DNA of 64,000 bases from JBBSNV01 sp964458605 (GCA_964458605.1 CAYWLS010000012.1:1-64000), one strand, 5' to 3'; numbered from the stretch's first letter, positions 38,319-46,928 are shown. Made by a program: numbers and translations. Notes: generated by a model not told the origin, from the sequence alone.

Positions 38319-39080
38319 ATGAACGTGAAGGGATTGGCCGCGATCGTCACCGGCGGCGCGTCGGGCCTGGGCGGCGCCACTGCCACCTTGCTGGCCTCCA
38401 AGGGCGCCAAGGTGGCGATCTTCGATCGCAACGCCGAGCTGGGCGAAAAGCTGGCCAAGGAGCTGGGCGGCATCTTCTGCAACGTCGATGTGAGCGACGC
38501 CGCCAGCGCCGAAGCCGGCGTCAAGCAGGTGGTCGAGAAGCTGGGCACGCCGCGCGTGGCGGTGAACTGCGCCGGCATCGGCCGCGCCGGCCGCACCATC
38601 TCCAAGACCGGCCCGATGCCGCTGGCCGATTTCGAGATCGTCATCAAGGTCAACCTGATCGGCACCTTCAACGTCATCCGCCTGGCTTCGGCGGAGATGG
38701 CCAAGGCCGAGCCGCTGGACGGCGGCGAGCGCGGCGTGATCGTCAACACCGCCTCGGTGGCGGCGTTCGACGGCCAGATCGGCCAGGCGGCCTATTCGGC
38801 GTCCAAGGGCGGCGTGGTCGGCATGACCCTGCCGATCGCCCGCGACCTGTCCTCGATGGGCATCCGCGTCTGCACCATCGCGCCGGGCCTGTTCAACACG
38901 CCGATGATGGCCTCGCTGCCGGAAGAGGCCAAGAAGAGCCTGGGCGCGCAGGTGCCGTTCCCGTCGCGGCTGGGCGAGCCGTCGGAATACGCGCAACTGG
39001 CGCTGGCCATCGTCGAGAACAAGATGCTGAACGGCGAGACCATCCGTCTCGACGGCGCCATCCGCATGGCGCCGAAATAA
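38319..39080 (+). CDS. Short-chain dehydrogenase, 3-hydroxyacyl-CoA dehydrogenase type II-like
   Basis: A 253-residue NAD-dependent SDR. The nucleotide motif is TGGASGLGGAT (residues 11-21), NCAGIG follows, the catalytic serine is in VNTASVAAFDGQIG and the YxxxK pair is YSASKGG. The C-terminal region NGETIRLDGAIRMAPK is that of the HSD17B10-like enzymes that oxidise 3-hydroxyacyl-CoA in beta-oxidation. The ATG follows GGGAGAACGG. A long inverted repeat follows directly. Confidence 0.9.
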   Translation: MNVKGLAAIVTGGASGLGGATATLLASKGAKVAIFDRNAELGEKLAKELGGIFCNVDVSDAASAEAGVKQVVEKLGTPRVAVNCAGIGRAGRTISKTGPMPLADFEIVIKVNLIGTFNVIRLASAEMAKAEPLDGGERGVIVNTASVAAFDGQIGQAAYSASKGGVVGMTLPIARDLSSMGIRVCTIAPGLFNTPMMASLPEEAKKSLGAQVPFPSRLGEPSEYAQLALAIVENKMLNGETIRLDGAIRMAPK

Positions 39081-39087
39081 GACATTC

Positions 39088-39152
39088 ACCACAGAGGCAC
39101 AGAGGACACCGAGACGAAGATCGATATCTCCGTGCCTCTGTGTCTCTGTGGT
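39088..39152. repeat. Long inverted repeat (CCACAGAG type) between convergent genes
   Basis: Arms ACCACAGAGGCACAGAGG (39088-39105) and its counterpart at 39135-39152 pair at 17 of 18 positions around a 29-base spacer. The right arm touches the stop codon of the convergent pterin dehydratase gene. It could act as a terminator, but its sequence resembles a dispersed repeat known from many bacterial genomes. Confidence 0.8.
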
Positions 39153-39451
39153 TAGTTATGGTTTTCCGCCGCCTGGTCGATGAAGGCGGCCAAGGTCAGA
39201 TCCTTCTCGCTGAGGCCGCCCGCGTCATGCGTGGTCAGCACGATCTCGACCTTGTTCCAGACATTGGACCATTCGGGATGATGGTCCATCTTCTCCGCCT
39301 GCAGCGCCACGCGCGTCATGAAGGCGAAGGCGGCGTTGAAATCGGCGAATTTGAACGACTTGGAAATGGCGTCGCGCTCGGGCAGCTCGTGCCAGCCTTT
39401 CAGCCTGGCCAGCCCGCTCTTGCGCTGTTCTTGCAACAGTTTCTGGGTCAT
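39152..39451 (-). CDS. phhB: Pterin-4a-carbinolamine dehydratase
   Basis: A 99-residue enzyme that recycles the pterin cofactor of aromatic amino-acid hydroxylases. The signature HHPEWSNVWNKVEIVLTTH is present, with the catalytic histidine pair in KMDHHPEW, and the later GGLSEKDLTLA. No phenylalanine hydroxylase is adjacent, as is common. The start ATG overlaps no neighbour and leads divergently from the metallopeptidase-like gene. Confidence 0.93.
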   Translation of the reverse strand: MTQKLLQEQRKSGLARLKGWHELPERDAISKSFKFADFNAAFAFMTRVALQAEKMDHHPEWSNVWNKVEIVLTTHDAGGLSEKDLTLAAFIDQAAENHN

Positions 39452-39510
39452 TGCCGCGATCTCCTCGGGATGGGCTTGCCGCGCTGCGGGCGGTATCCTA
39501 TCTGCCCGAC

Positions 39511-39921
39511 ATGGCTTCTTACAGCACCCCGCCCAGCCTGGCCGATCTGGAAGAGATCGCCCAGCGCGCCTTCACCACCATCCCGGCCGAGTTCCGCCGT
39601 TTCGTCGGCGACGTGGTGATCCGGGTCGACGACTTTCCCGACGCCGAGACCGAGCAGGAGATGGAGCTGGAGTCGCCGTTCGACATCCTTGGGCTTTATC
39701 GCGGCGTGTCGATCGGCCACAAATACAACGGCGCCACCGCCCACGACGTCGACATGATCTTCCTCTATCGCCGGCCGCTGCTCGACTATTGGTGCGACAG
39801 CGGCGAGGACCTGACGCATCTGGTGCGCCATGTGCTGATCCACGAGATCGGCCACCATTTCGGCCTCAGCGACGACGACATGGAAGCCATCGAGCGTGCC
39901 GAGCCGGCAGCGCGCCAATAG
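39511..39921 (+). CDS. Metallopeptidase family protein (DUF1025-type, HEIGH motif)
   Basis: A 136-residue zincin-like protein. The zinc motif HEIGHHFGLSDDDM lies near residues 111-124, with two histidines and the glutamate in the HExxH arrangement. The N-terminal half has the family segment PAEFRRFVGDVVIRVDDFP. The biological substrate is unknown. An ATG 60 bases inside the longest frame was chosen because the conserved region begins there. Confidence 0.85.
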   Translation: MASYSTPPSLADLEEIAQRAFTTIPAEFRRFVGDVVIRVDDFPDAETEQEMELESPFDILGLYRGVSIGHKYNGATAHDVDMIFLYRRPLLDYWCDSGEDLTHLVRHVLIHEIGHHFGLSDDDMEAIERAEPAARQ

Positions 39922-39940
39922 CCTCGGCGCCGCCGGCGGC

Positions 39941-40441
39941 TCAGTAACCGCGCAGTTCGCGCAAGCGCCTGGCCAGGTCCTGCCACGGCGCGATGTCCCA
40001 ATGCGAGCGCGCCAGACCGGAGGGCGAGTGCAGCACATGCACTTCGGCACCTTCCAGCGGCTCGAGCTGGCGGCCGAAGCCGATCTTGCGGTGGCCGTAG
40101 AACGCCATCGCCGCGTTCTTGCTGGTGAAGGCCAGCAGCTTGGGCTTGTGGCGCTTCAGCTTGCGCCGCACCGCCGTCGGATCGAAGGCCTGCGGCGACA
40201 GCTCGGCGTCCTGGCCGAACTCGATCTTGTTCACGTCGGTATAGCCGATGCCGTAGGCGGCCATGCGCGGGAAGTCGCGCGGGTCGAAATCGGCCGGCAC
40301 GATGGCCAGCTTCTTCAGGGTCGGCCAGAAGGCGTTGCCGGGATTGGCATAGGGATAGCCTTTGGCGCGCGAGATGCGGCTGACCGCGGTGCCGCAGAAC
40401 ATCAGCACCATGTTCCGGCCCATCACATCGGGCAGGATCAT
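39941..40441 (-). CDS. Uracil/mismatch DNA-glycosylase family (Mug-like)
   Basis: A 166-residue member of the uracil-DNA glycosylase superfamily. The motif-A region is LMFCGTAVSRISRAK followed by NPGNAFWPTL; the Gly-Thr-Ala replaces the GINP in which the catalytic Asn of Mug normally lies. Motif B corresponds to LHSPSGLARSHW. It may thus use another mechanism or have altered specificity. Its ATG overlaps the acyl-CoA dehydrogenase stop (ATGA), so it is translated with it. Confidence 0.75.
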   Translation of the reverse strand: MILPDVMGRNMVLMFCGTAVSRISRAKGYPYANPGNAFWPTLKKLAIVPADFDPRDFPRMAAYGIGYTDVNKIEFGQDAELSPQAFDPTAVRRKLKRHKPKLLAFTSKNAAMAFYGHRKIGFGRQLEPLEGAEVHVLHSPSGLARSHWDIAPWQDLARRLRELRGY

Positions 40442-42279
40442 CCGGCGACCAGGCTCGCGGCGCGTTGCAGGGAAACCGGCGCCGCGTCGAGCAGCAGGCC
40501 GACGATGGCATCCTCGTTGCCGTCGGCCTGCGGCGCGAAGGGATCGACGACGCCCAGGCGGTGATCCAGCACCAGCTTGGCCAGCAGCAGCCGGCGCGCA
40601 TCGCCGCCGCTTGCCCCTGTGGCGGCGCCTTCCGCCGCCAGCAGTGCGGCGGACACGGCGTGGTACAGGCTGGAAGCGGCAGTGCGGCTGAATTTCTCCT
40701 TCTTCGGATCGGCCGCCACCGTGGCGGCGAAGCGCGTGGCGCGGTCGAGCAGGCCGGCGATCCGTCCGCGGAACTGGCCGGGCAGCGCCTTTTCGCGATC
40801 GAGCCTGTCGTGCAGCGCCCGGCCCAGCGCCTGCTCGCCGCCGCTCTTGCCGACGGCACGGCCGATCACGTCCAGCGCGTTGATGTTGGAGGTGCCCTCC
40901 CAGATCGTGCCGATCTGGGCGTCGCGATAGAGCCGGGCGCTGACCCATTCCTCGACATAGCCGGTGCCGCCGCGCACTTCCAGCGCGTGGCTGGCGACGC
41001 GGACGTTGTCGCGACAGGCACGGAACTTGAACAGCGGCGTCAAGGTGCGCAGCAGGGTCTGGGCGTCCTTGTCGCCGCCATCGGGCTTCTCGCGATCCGC
41101 TTGGCCCATGACATGGGTCGAGTAGAGCGCCATCGACAGCGCCTGCTCGGTCGGCAGCATGATCTTCATCAGTTGCCGGCGCAGCAGCGGGAAATTGCCG
41201 ATCGGCTGGCCGAAGGCGCGCCGCGCCCTGGCCACGTACAACGCCTCGTTCAAGCAGCGCCGCATCATCGCCGCCGCCCGCACGCCGTGGCTCAAGCGCG
41301 ACAGGTTGACCTGATCCATCATCTGCTTGAAGCCGTTGCGGGCGTCGCCGATCAGGTAGGCGGTGGCGCCCTCGAAGCGGATCTCGCCCGAGGCCATCGA
41401 CCTGGTGCCCAGCTTGTCCTTGAGCCGCACGATGCGATAGGCGTTGCGGCTGCCGTCCTCCAGATGGCGCGGCATGGCGAACAGCGCCAGCCCCCTGGTG
41501 CCCGTCGGGGCGCCTTCCGGCCGGGCCAGCAGCACCGCGACATCGGCATCGGCATGGCTGCAGAACCATTTCTCGCCATGCAAGGCGTAGCGCTCGATGC
41601 CGTCGGCGCCCTGGCCGACCGGCTTGGCGACGGTTTCCAGCGCGCCGACATCGGAGCCGCCGGCCTTCTCGGTCATGAACTGCGTCGCCTTCCACATCGT
41701 GGCCGGATCGGTCGACAGCAGGCGCGGCAGCAGGTAATTCTTCAGCGCTGCGCTGCCGTAGCGGGCGATGACGAAGTTCGAGGTGTCCGACACGCTGATC
41801 GGGCACATCAGACCGAACTCGGCCTGCACGAACAGATACTGGAACATGTACTTGCCGACCGGCGGCATCTTGCCGGCGTCCCAGCCCAGCACGCCCGGCC
41901 GGTGGCTCATGGCGTGCAGGCCCAGCTCGCAGAACGCGATGCGCTCCATCTCGCGATAGGCGGGATGGTATTCGATCCAATCGTGGTCGCGGCCGAAGCG
42001 GTCGCGCGGATGCAGCACCGGCCCGTGCTTGTCGGCGATCGCCGCCAGCTCGTCCAGCCGGTTGCCGGCCAGTTCGCCCAGCCGGTCGAAATGCGGCTCG
42101 AGATGGGCGCGCAACTCGGCCGGCATGTAGAGCTTCAGCAGATCCTGCAGCGCCCGGTCGGCGCGATAGAAATTCATGCTGCGGCAGTCGCCGGCGATGA
42201 AATCGGAGCCGGTCGGGGTCTTGGCGCTTCCGCCCTGGGGGGCGGCGCGCAGCCTGGCCTGATCGGTATCGGGGCTCAT
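40438..42279 (-). CDS. Acyl-CoA dehydrogenase, large AidB/DUF-type
   Basis: A 613-residue flavoprotein, longer than usual acyl-CoA dehydrogenases (about 390). It contains MTEKAGGSDVGALETV and GEKWFCSHADAD of the FAD-binding middle domain and the C-terminal VRGGTGYVEEW and LYRDAQIGTIWEGTSNI. An extra helical domain covers about 460-600. The IWEGTSNI motif is shared with AidB-type proteins, and a true substrate has not been established for that group. Ribosome site GGAGGG precedes ATG. Overlaps at both ends place it in an operon with cobB and the glycosylase. Confidence 0.9.
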   Translation of the reverse strand: MSPDTDQARLRAAPQGGSAKTPTGSDFIAGDCRSMNFYRADRALQDLLKLYMPAELRAHLEPHFDRLGELAGNRLDELAAIADKHGPVLHPRDRFGRDHDWIEYHPAYREMERIAFCELGLHAMSHRPGVLGWDAGKMPPVGKYMFQYLFVQAEFGLMCPISVSDTSNFVIARYGSAALKNYLLPRLLSTDPATMWKATQFMTEKAGGSDVGALETVAKPVGQGADGIERYALHGEKWFCSHADADVAVLLARPEGAPTGTRGLALFAMPRHLEDGSRNAYRIVRLKDKLGTRSMASGEIRFEGATAYLIGDARNGFKQMMDQVNLSRLSHGVRAAAMMRRCLNEALYVARARRAFGQPIGNFPLLRRQLMKIMLPTEQALSMALYSTHVMGQADREKPDGGDKDAQTLLRTLTPLFKFRACRDNVRVASHALEVRGGTGYVEEWVSARLYRDAQIGTIWEGTSNINALDVIGRAVGKSGGEQALGRALHDRLDREKALPGQFRGRIAGLLDRATRFAATVAADPKKEKFSRTAASSLYHAVSAALLAAEGAATGASGGDARRLLLAKLVLDHRLGVVDPFAPQADGNEDAIVGLLLDAAPVSLQRAASLVAG

Positions 42280-43010
42280 CACCAACCCTCCTTCAAAACG
42301 CGATCGACGAAGGCCGGCACGATCCGGCTGGCCGGGCCGTAATGGCGTTCGGCGAACAGCGAGTGGCCTTCCGACGGCTCCATGTTCAGCTCGACGGTGT
42401 GGCCGACGCCGGCCATGCGCACATGCTGCACGAAGCCGGCGGCGGGATAGACAGTCCCCGAGGTGCCGATCGACACGAACAGCCCGCAGCGGTCGAGTGC
42501 CGCGGCGATCTCGTCCATGTAGAGCGGCATCTCGCCGAACCACACTACATGCGGCCGCGACGTGCCTGTGGCGCCGCATGCGGCGCAGACCGTGTGCGGG
42601 AACAGCTCGATCTCCGAGTCGATCAGCGTGTCGCAGGCCATGCAGCGGATCTTGCCGGCCTGGCCGTGCATGTGCAGCACGTTCTTCGAGCCGCCGCCTT
42701 CGTGCAGCAGGTCGATGTTCTGCGTCACCACCAGCACCTCGCCGTGCCATTCCTGTTCCAATCGGGCCAAGGCGCGGTGCGCGGCATTGGGCTGGATGTT
42801 GGCGCTGCGGAAATCGGCGCGCCGCTCGTTGTAGAAATCCAGCACCTTCTTGGGGTCGCGGCGGAACGCCTCGATGGTGGCGACTTCCTCGATGTCGTAT
42901 TTGCTCCACAAGCCGTCCTGGTCGCGGAAAGTGTCGATGCCGCTTTCCTTGGAAATGCCGGCGCCGGTCAGGACGACGATGGTATCGAGCGCGGTGCTGG
43001 TGCGCGGCAT
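42279..43010 (-). CDS. cobB: NAD-dependent protein deacylase (sirtuin)
   Basis: A 243-residue sirtuin that removes acyl groups from lysines using NAD. The NAD motif is LTGAGISKESGIDTFRD, the catalytic histidine is in MHGQ and the zinc cysteines are in RCMAC and VCAACG. The Tyr and Arg in LDFYNERR are spaced as in class III sirtuins (CobB, SIRT5), which favour succinyl or malonyl groups. The stop overlaps the acyl-CoA dehydrogenase start (TGATG). ATG 43010 lies three codons before the core domain; it is divergent from the phosphatase gene. Confidence 0.93.
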   Translation of the reverse strand: MPRTSTALDTIVVLTGAGISKESGIDTFRDQDGLWSKYDIEEVATIEAFRRDPKKVLDFYNERRADFRSANIQPNAAHRALARLEQEWHGEVLVVTQNIDLLHEGGGSKNVLHMHGQAGKIRCMACDTLIDSEIELFPHTVCAACGATGTSRPHVVWFGEMPLYMDEIAAALDRCGLFVSIGTSGTVYPAAGFVQHVRMAGVGHTVELNMEPSEGHSLFAERHYGPASRIVPAFVDRVLKEGW

Positions 43011-43069
43011 GAAGCGTTTCCCGGTTTGTTTTCCGCTATCATAGAGCTTTCGCGGGAGGGAGAAAGACC

Positions 43070-43588
43070 GTGGTCGGCGTGCTGTTCGTCTGCACCGGCA
43101 ATATCTGCCGCTCGCCCACCGCCGAGGGCGCGTTTCTGGCACACGCCCGGGCGTCGGGGCTGCTCGACCGGCTGGACATCGATTCGGCGGGCACGCACGA
43201 CTATCACGTCGGCGAGCCGCCCGACCGCCGCGCCATCGCCCATGCCGCACGGCGCGGCATCGACATCGCCGGCTTGCGGGCGCGCAAGCTGCGGCGCGAG
43301 GATTTCGCCCGCTTCGATTACGTGCTGGCGATGGATCGCGGCCATCAGCGCATCCTGCTGCGCCAGGCCGGTGCGCTGAAGGCCAGTGCGCTGAAGGCCA
43401 GTGCGCTGAAGGCCAGTGCGCTGAAGGATCGCGTGCGGCTCTATCTCGATTTCGCGCCCGGCCTGGCCGGTCGCGACGTGCCCGATCCCTATTACGGCGA
43501 GGCGCAAGATTTCGAGCGCGTGCTGGACATGGTCGAGGCGGCCACCGCCGGTCTGATCGAACATATCAGGCGCAGCCATTTTAGCTGA
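43070..43588 (+). CDS. Low-molecular-weight protein tyrosine phosphatase with ALKAS repeat
   Basis: A 172-residue phosphatase. The P-loop is CTGNICRS (catalytic C8, R14), DSAGTHDYHVG follows, and the general-acid loop is VPDPYYGE. GTG at 43070 follows GGGAGGGAG. Between residues 100 and 118 the protein repeats Ala-Leu-Lys-Ala-Ser; this is encoded by a tandem 15-base repeat and is not part of the family fold, which is normally about 155 residues. The insert is on an exposed region between strand and helix. Phosphatase of unknown target. Confidence 0.9.
   Translation: MVGVLFVCTGNICRSPTAEGAFLAHARASGLLDRLDIDSAGTHDYHVGEPPDRRAIAHAARRGIDIAGLRARKLRREDFARFDYVLAMDRGHQRILLRQAGALKASALKASALKASALKDRVRLYLDFAPGLAGRDVPDPYYGEAQDFERVLDMVEAATAGLIEHIRRSHFS
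43371..43430 (+). repeat. 15-base tandem repeat in the phosphatase gene
   Basis: GTGCGCTGAAGGCCA is repeated three times exactly (43371-43415), and a fourth copy keeps its first 12 bases. The unit length is a multiple of three, so repeat number changes keep the frame. Confidence 0.97.
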
Positions 43589-44408
43589 GCGTCTCACGCC
43601 CCTTGTCGGCGCGCCGCTCAAGGTCGAGGCGATGGGCGGCGGCCATGGCGCGGCTTTGCATCGCGTGACCACGAAGCAGGGCGTGTTCGCGGTGAAGACC
43701 GCACCGCGCCTGCTGGCGAGCGAAGGGCGCATGCTGCGCGACCTGGCTGGCAAGTCGCCGCTGCCCGTGCCCATCGTGCATTACGGCGACGACACGCTGC
43801 TGGTCAGCGACTGGCTCGACAGCGACGGCAGCGCGCTCGATGCGGCGGGTCAGGTGCAACTGGCCGAGGCGATGCTGGCGCTGCATGCCAACAGCGCCGA
43901 TCGCTTCGGCTACGGCTACGACGTGATGATCGGCGGCATGCCGCAGATCAACGAATGGCAGCCCGACTGGCGCACCCTGTTCCGCGACAAGCGATTGCTG
44001 AGCGCCGGCTTCCTGGCGCAGCGCGCCGGGCGGCTGCCCGATCCGCTGTACGACCGGCTACAGTGATTTTGCGGCCGGTTGCCCGGGCTGATCGACGAGC
44101 CGGCACGGCCGGCGCTGCTGCATGGCGATTTCTGGTCGGGCAATTTGCCGACCTGCAACGGCAAGCCGGTCGGGCTGATCGATCCGGCGATCTATTACGG
44201 CCACCCGGAGATGGACCTGGCGTTCTCGACCCTGTTCGGCGGCCTGGGGGAGGGGTTCGTTGCGGCCTATGCCGCGGCAGCCGGCCTGGCGCCGGGCTGG
44301 CGCCAGCGCCTGGCGGTGTGGAATCTCTGGCCGCTGCTGGTGCATGTCTATCTGTTCGGCGGCGCCTATGTCGGCGCGGTCGACGCCGTGCTGCGCCGCT
44401 ACGGCTGA
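43578..44408 (+). pseudogene. Fructosamine-3-kinase family gene interrupted by in-frame TGA
   Basis: The frame encodes a kinase that phosphorylates glycated amines. Conserved pieces on both sides of the stop lie in one frame: GGGHGAALHRVTTKQGVFAVKT and DWLDSDGS before it, and LLHGDFWSGN with the catalytic loop and LIDPAIYYGHPEMDLAF after it. The stop TGA at 44064-44066 is followed in the same frame by FCGRLPGLIDEP. Homology extends back to about 43578, where no ordinary start codon exists; ATG 43632 is the first. It is therefore a broken gene or holds sequencing errors. A tyrosine phosphatase gene next to it is common. Confidence 0.8.
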
Positions 44409-44956
44409 GCGATCGGGCTGAGCGGATAGTCGGCCTCGACGGTGTAGATCGAGCCTTCGCGCCGCGTGATGGAGGAGAACAGGCTGAACTGCTCGATCGG
44501 CACCGGCTCGCTGCGCAACAGTGCGTTCGAGGCCATGAACTGCGCCAGGTGATGGCCGGCCTGGTCGCGCGCGCCGAACCGCGCCAGGGTGATATGCGGC
44601 TTGAACTTGCGGCCGTCCGGCACACAGCCGGCCCGGCTCACCGCGCTCTCGACCTTGTCGTGCAGATGCAGCAGCGCCGGGTTGGGCGCCAGCCCGGCCC
44701 ATAGCGTGGCGAGCTTGCGGCCGTCGCCGAAATGCCCCACGCCGTTCAGCGCCAGTTCGAAAGCCGGCGCGCGGATGCCCTGCAGCAGCGAATCGATGTC
44801 GGCGGCATGACCCTCGTCGACCTCGCCGATGAAGCGCAGCGTGACATGGAAGTTCTCGGGCGCGATCCAGCGCGCGCCGGGCACGCCGGCCTGCAGCCCG
44901 GCCAGCATGGTGCGCCAGCTTTCGGCAATCTCCAGAGCGACGAACAGGCGCAGCAT
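44399..44956 (-). CDS. thpR: RNA 2',3'-cyclic phosphodiesterase
   Basis: A 185-residue two-histidine phosphoesterase (LigT family), which opens cyclic RNA ends. The two catalytic motifs are HVTL (H37) and HITL (H121), with RFIGEV and ARFG after them. Length and order are normal. It is convergent with the kinase pseudogene, overlapping it by ten bases. Confidence 0.93.
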   Translation of the reverse strand: MLRLFVALEIAESWRTMLAGLQAGVPGARWIAPENFHVTLRFIGEVDEGHAADIDSLLQGIRAPAFELALNGVGHFGDGRKLATLWAGLAPNPALLHLHDKVESAVSRAGCVPDGRKFKPHITLARFGARDQAGHHLAQFMASNALLRSEPVPIEQFSLFSSITRREGSIYTVEADYPLSPIAQP

Positions 44957-45024
44957 GATGCCCTCCGGCGAGGGGACGTTATCGCCCTAACGTATCGGCG
45001 CGCTGGCTGTCACGGCACTGGCCG

Positions 45025-46062
45025 TCACGGGCAGGGATTGCCGGCGCGCTTGTGAATCGCTTCGATGCCGGCCAGCACCTCGTCCGGCAGCGTGACATCG
45101 ATGCTGTCGATATTCTGCTTGAGCTGGTCGAGATTGGTGGCGCCGATGATGTTGCTGGTCAGGAACGGGCGGCTGTTGACATAGGCCAGCGCCATCTGGC
45201 CGGGGTCGATGCCATGCTTTTTGGCCAGCGCGACATAGGCGGCGATGGCCGGCTGGGCATGTTCGCCCGAATAGCGCTGGAAGCGGGTGTAGAGGGTCAT
45301 GCGCGCGCCGGCCGGGCGGGCGCCGTCGAGGTACTTGCCGGTCAGCGTGGCCATGGCCAGCGGCGAATAGGCCAGCAGGCCGACCTGCTCGCGGATCGCC
45401 ATCTCGGCCAGGCCGACCTCGAAGGAGCGATTGAGCAGATTGTACGGATTCTGGATCGAGACGATGCGCGGCAGACCCTTCTGCTCGGCCAGGCGCAGGA
45501 ACTGCATCACGCCCCAGGGCGTCTCGTTGGAGACGCCGACATGGCGCACTTTGCCGGCCTTGATCAGGCCCTGCAGCGCGTCCAGCGTCTCCCCGAAGGC
45601 GACGAACTCGTCCTTGGGATCGTGCTCGTAGCCCAGCTTGCCGAAGGTGTTGGTTTTGCGATCCGGCCAGTGCAGCTGATAGAGATCGACGTAGTCGGTC
45701 TGCAGGCGCTGCAGCGAGGCGTCGATCGCCTGGTCGATGTTCTTCCTGTCCAGCGCCGGGCCGTTGCGCAGCCAGGTGATGTCGCGACCGCGGCCCGCCA
45801 CCTTGGTGGCCAGCACGATCCTGTCGCGGTCCTTGCGGCCCTTGAGCCAGGTGCCGATATGGCGCTCGGTGGTGCCCTGCCAGCTCTGTTGCGGCGGCAC
45901 CGGGTACATCTCGGCGGTGTCGATGAAATTGACGCCGCGGCCCAGCGCGTAGTCGAGCTGCTGGTGCGCCTCGGCTTCGGAATTCTGGCTGCCCCAGGTC
46001 ATGGTGCCCAGGCAAATCAAACTCACGTCCAGGCCGGTGCGGCCGAGCTTGCGGTACTGCAT
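45025..46062 (-). CDS. Aldo/keto reductase, Tas-like
   Basis: A 345-residue NADPH-dependent reductase. The N terminus MQYRKLGRTGLDVSLICLGTMTWGSQN is that of the Tas group. The catalytic Tyr is in DTAEMYPVPP and the Lys in LATKVAG; LYQLHWPDR and GVSNETPWGVMQF form the cofactor-binding part. Substrates of the Tas group are unknown. ATG at 46062 precedes the conserved start. The gene stands alone. Confidence 0.93.
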   Translation of the reverse strand: MQYRKLGRTGLDVSLICLGTMTWGSQNSEAEAHQQLDYALGRGVNFIDTAEMYPVPPQQSWQGTTERHIGTWLKGRKDRDRIVLATKVAGRGRDITWLRNGPALDRKNIDQAIDASLQRLQTDYVDLYQLHWPDRKTNTFGKLGYEHDPKDEFVAFGETLDALQGLIKAGKVRHVGVSNETPWGVMQFLRLAEQKGLPRIVSIQNPYNLLNRSFEVGLAEMAIREQVGLLAYSPLAMATLTGKYLDGARPAGARMTLYTRFQRYSGEHAQPAIAAYVALAKKHGIDPGQMALAYVNSRPFLTSNIIGATNLDQLKQNIDSIDVTLPDEVLAGIEAIHKRAGNPCP

Positions 46063-46162
46063 GGCGATCTCTTGATGCTGGAGCTGGGGCGGATCGCCCC
46101 GGAAGAAACTGCGTCCTAATAGCGGGCGGGAACAGGCCGCGCAATCCCGCGGATGGTCCGGT

Positions 46163-46780
46163 CTAGGATTTGCCTGGCGCGGCCAATGCCTTTTCGACAT
46201 AGGGCAGGATGCGCTCTACCACCACCTCCACCCCCTCGGCATTGGGATGCATGCCGTCGGCCTGGTTCAGCTTGGGCTCGGCCGCCACGCCGTCGAGGAA
46301 GAACGGATAGAGCGGCACGTCGTATTTGGCGGCCAGCCTGGGATAGATCGCCTTGAAGGCTTCGTCGTAGTCGCGCCCGTAATTGGGCGGCGCCAGCATG
46401 CCGGCGAGCAGGATCCTGGCGCCGCTTTGTTTCACCTTGGCCAGGATGGCATCGAGATTGGCTTCGGTGGATTTCGGGTCGATGCCGCGCAGGGCGTCGT
46501 TGGCGCCGAGTTCGACGATCACCAGATCGGGCTTCTCGGCCAGCGACCAGTCGAGCCGGGACAGGCCGCCGGCGCTGGTGTCGCCCGACACGCCGGCGTT
46601 AACGACTTTGACGTCATGCCCCTTGGCCTTGAGCGCCGCTTCCAGCCGGGTGGGGAAGGCCTGGTTCTGCGGCAGGCCGTAGCCCGATGTCAGGCTGTCG
46701 CCCAGCACGGTGATTGCCACGGGATCGGCGGCGGCCGGCAGCGCCGCCATGGCCAGCCAAAGTGCCGCAGCCGCCGCCAT
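46163..46780 (-). CDS. tesA: Arylesterase / multifunctional acyl-CoA thioesterase I (SGNH hydrolase)
   Basis: A 205-residue periplasmic SGNH hydrolase. Residues 1-17 are hydrophobic and end in ALPAAA, a likely signal peptide, although the start MAAAAALW lacks the usual positive charge. An upstream ATG at 46930 would add 50 residues. The catalytic serine is in VLGDSLTSGYGLP, the glycine in NAGVSGDTSAGG, the asparagine in LGANDALRG and the Asp-His pair in DGMHPN. It is divergent from the ABC exporter genes, the same arrangement as tesA-ybbAP of Escherichia coli. Confidence 0.9.
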   Translation of the reverse strand: MAAAAALWLAMAALPAAADPVAITVLGDSLTSGYGLPQNQAFPTRLEAALKAKGHDVKVVNAGVSGDTSAGGLSRLDWSLAEKPDLVIVELGANDALRGIDPKSTEANLDAILAKVKQSGARILLAGMLAPPNYGRDYDEAFKAIYPRLAAKYDVPLYPFFLDGVAAEPKLNQADGMHPNAEGVEVVVERILPYVEKALAAPGKS

Positions 46781-46928
46781 GCCCCAGCCTTGCGTTAGGC
46801 GACTGACGCCCCGGCCGATCGCCCGGCCATGGCAGGCGAGTCGCCCGGCAGCGACGCACCGCAGTCGGGCCTTGCTTTGACCGGCGATTTCCGGTGCTGT
46901 TCGGAAAAAGAAGATCGGAGTTGGGGGC

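Noticed and set aside
43371..43430. A CRISPR-like array
   Set aside because: The repeats are only 15 bases, have no spacers, and lie in frame inside a coding gene.
44064..44066. TGA in the fructosamine kinase as a selenocysteine codon
   Set aside because: No selenocysteine is known in this kinase family, the position is not catalytic, and no insertion element is visible. Decay or sequencing error is simpler.
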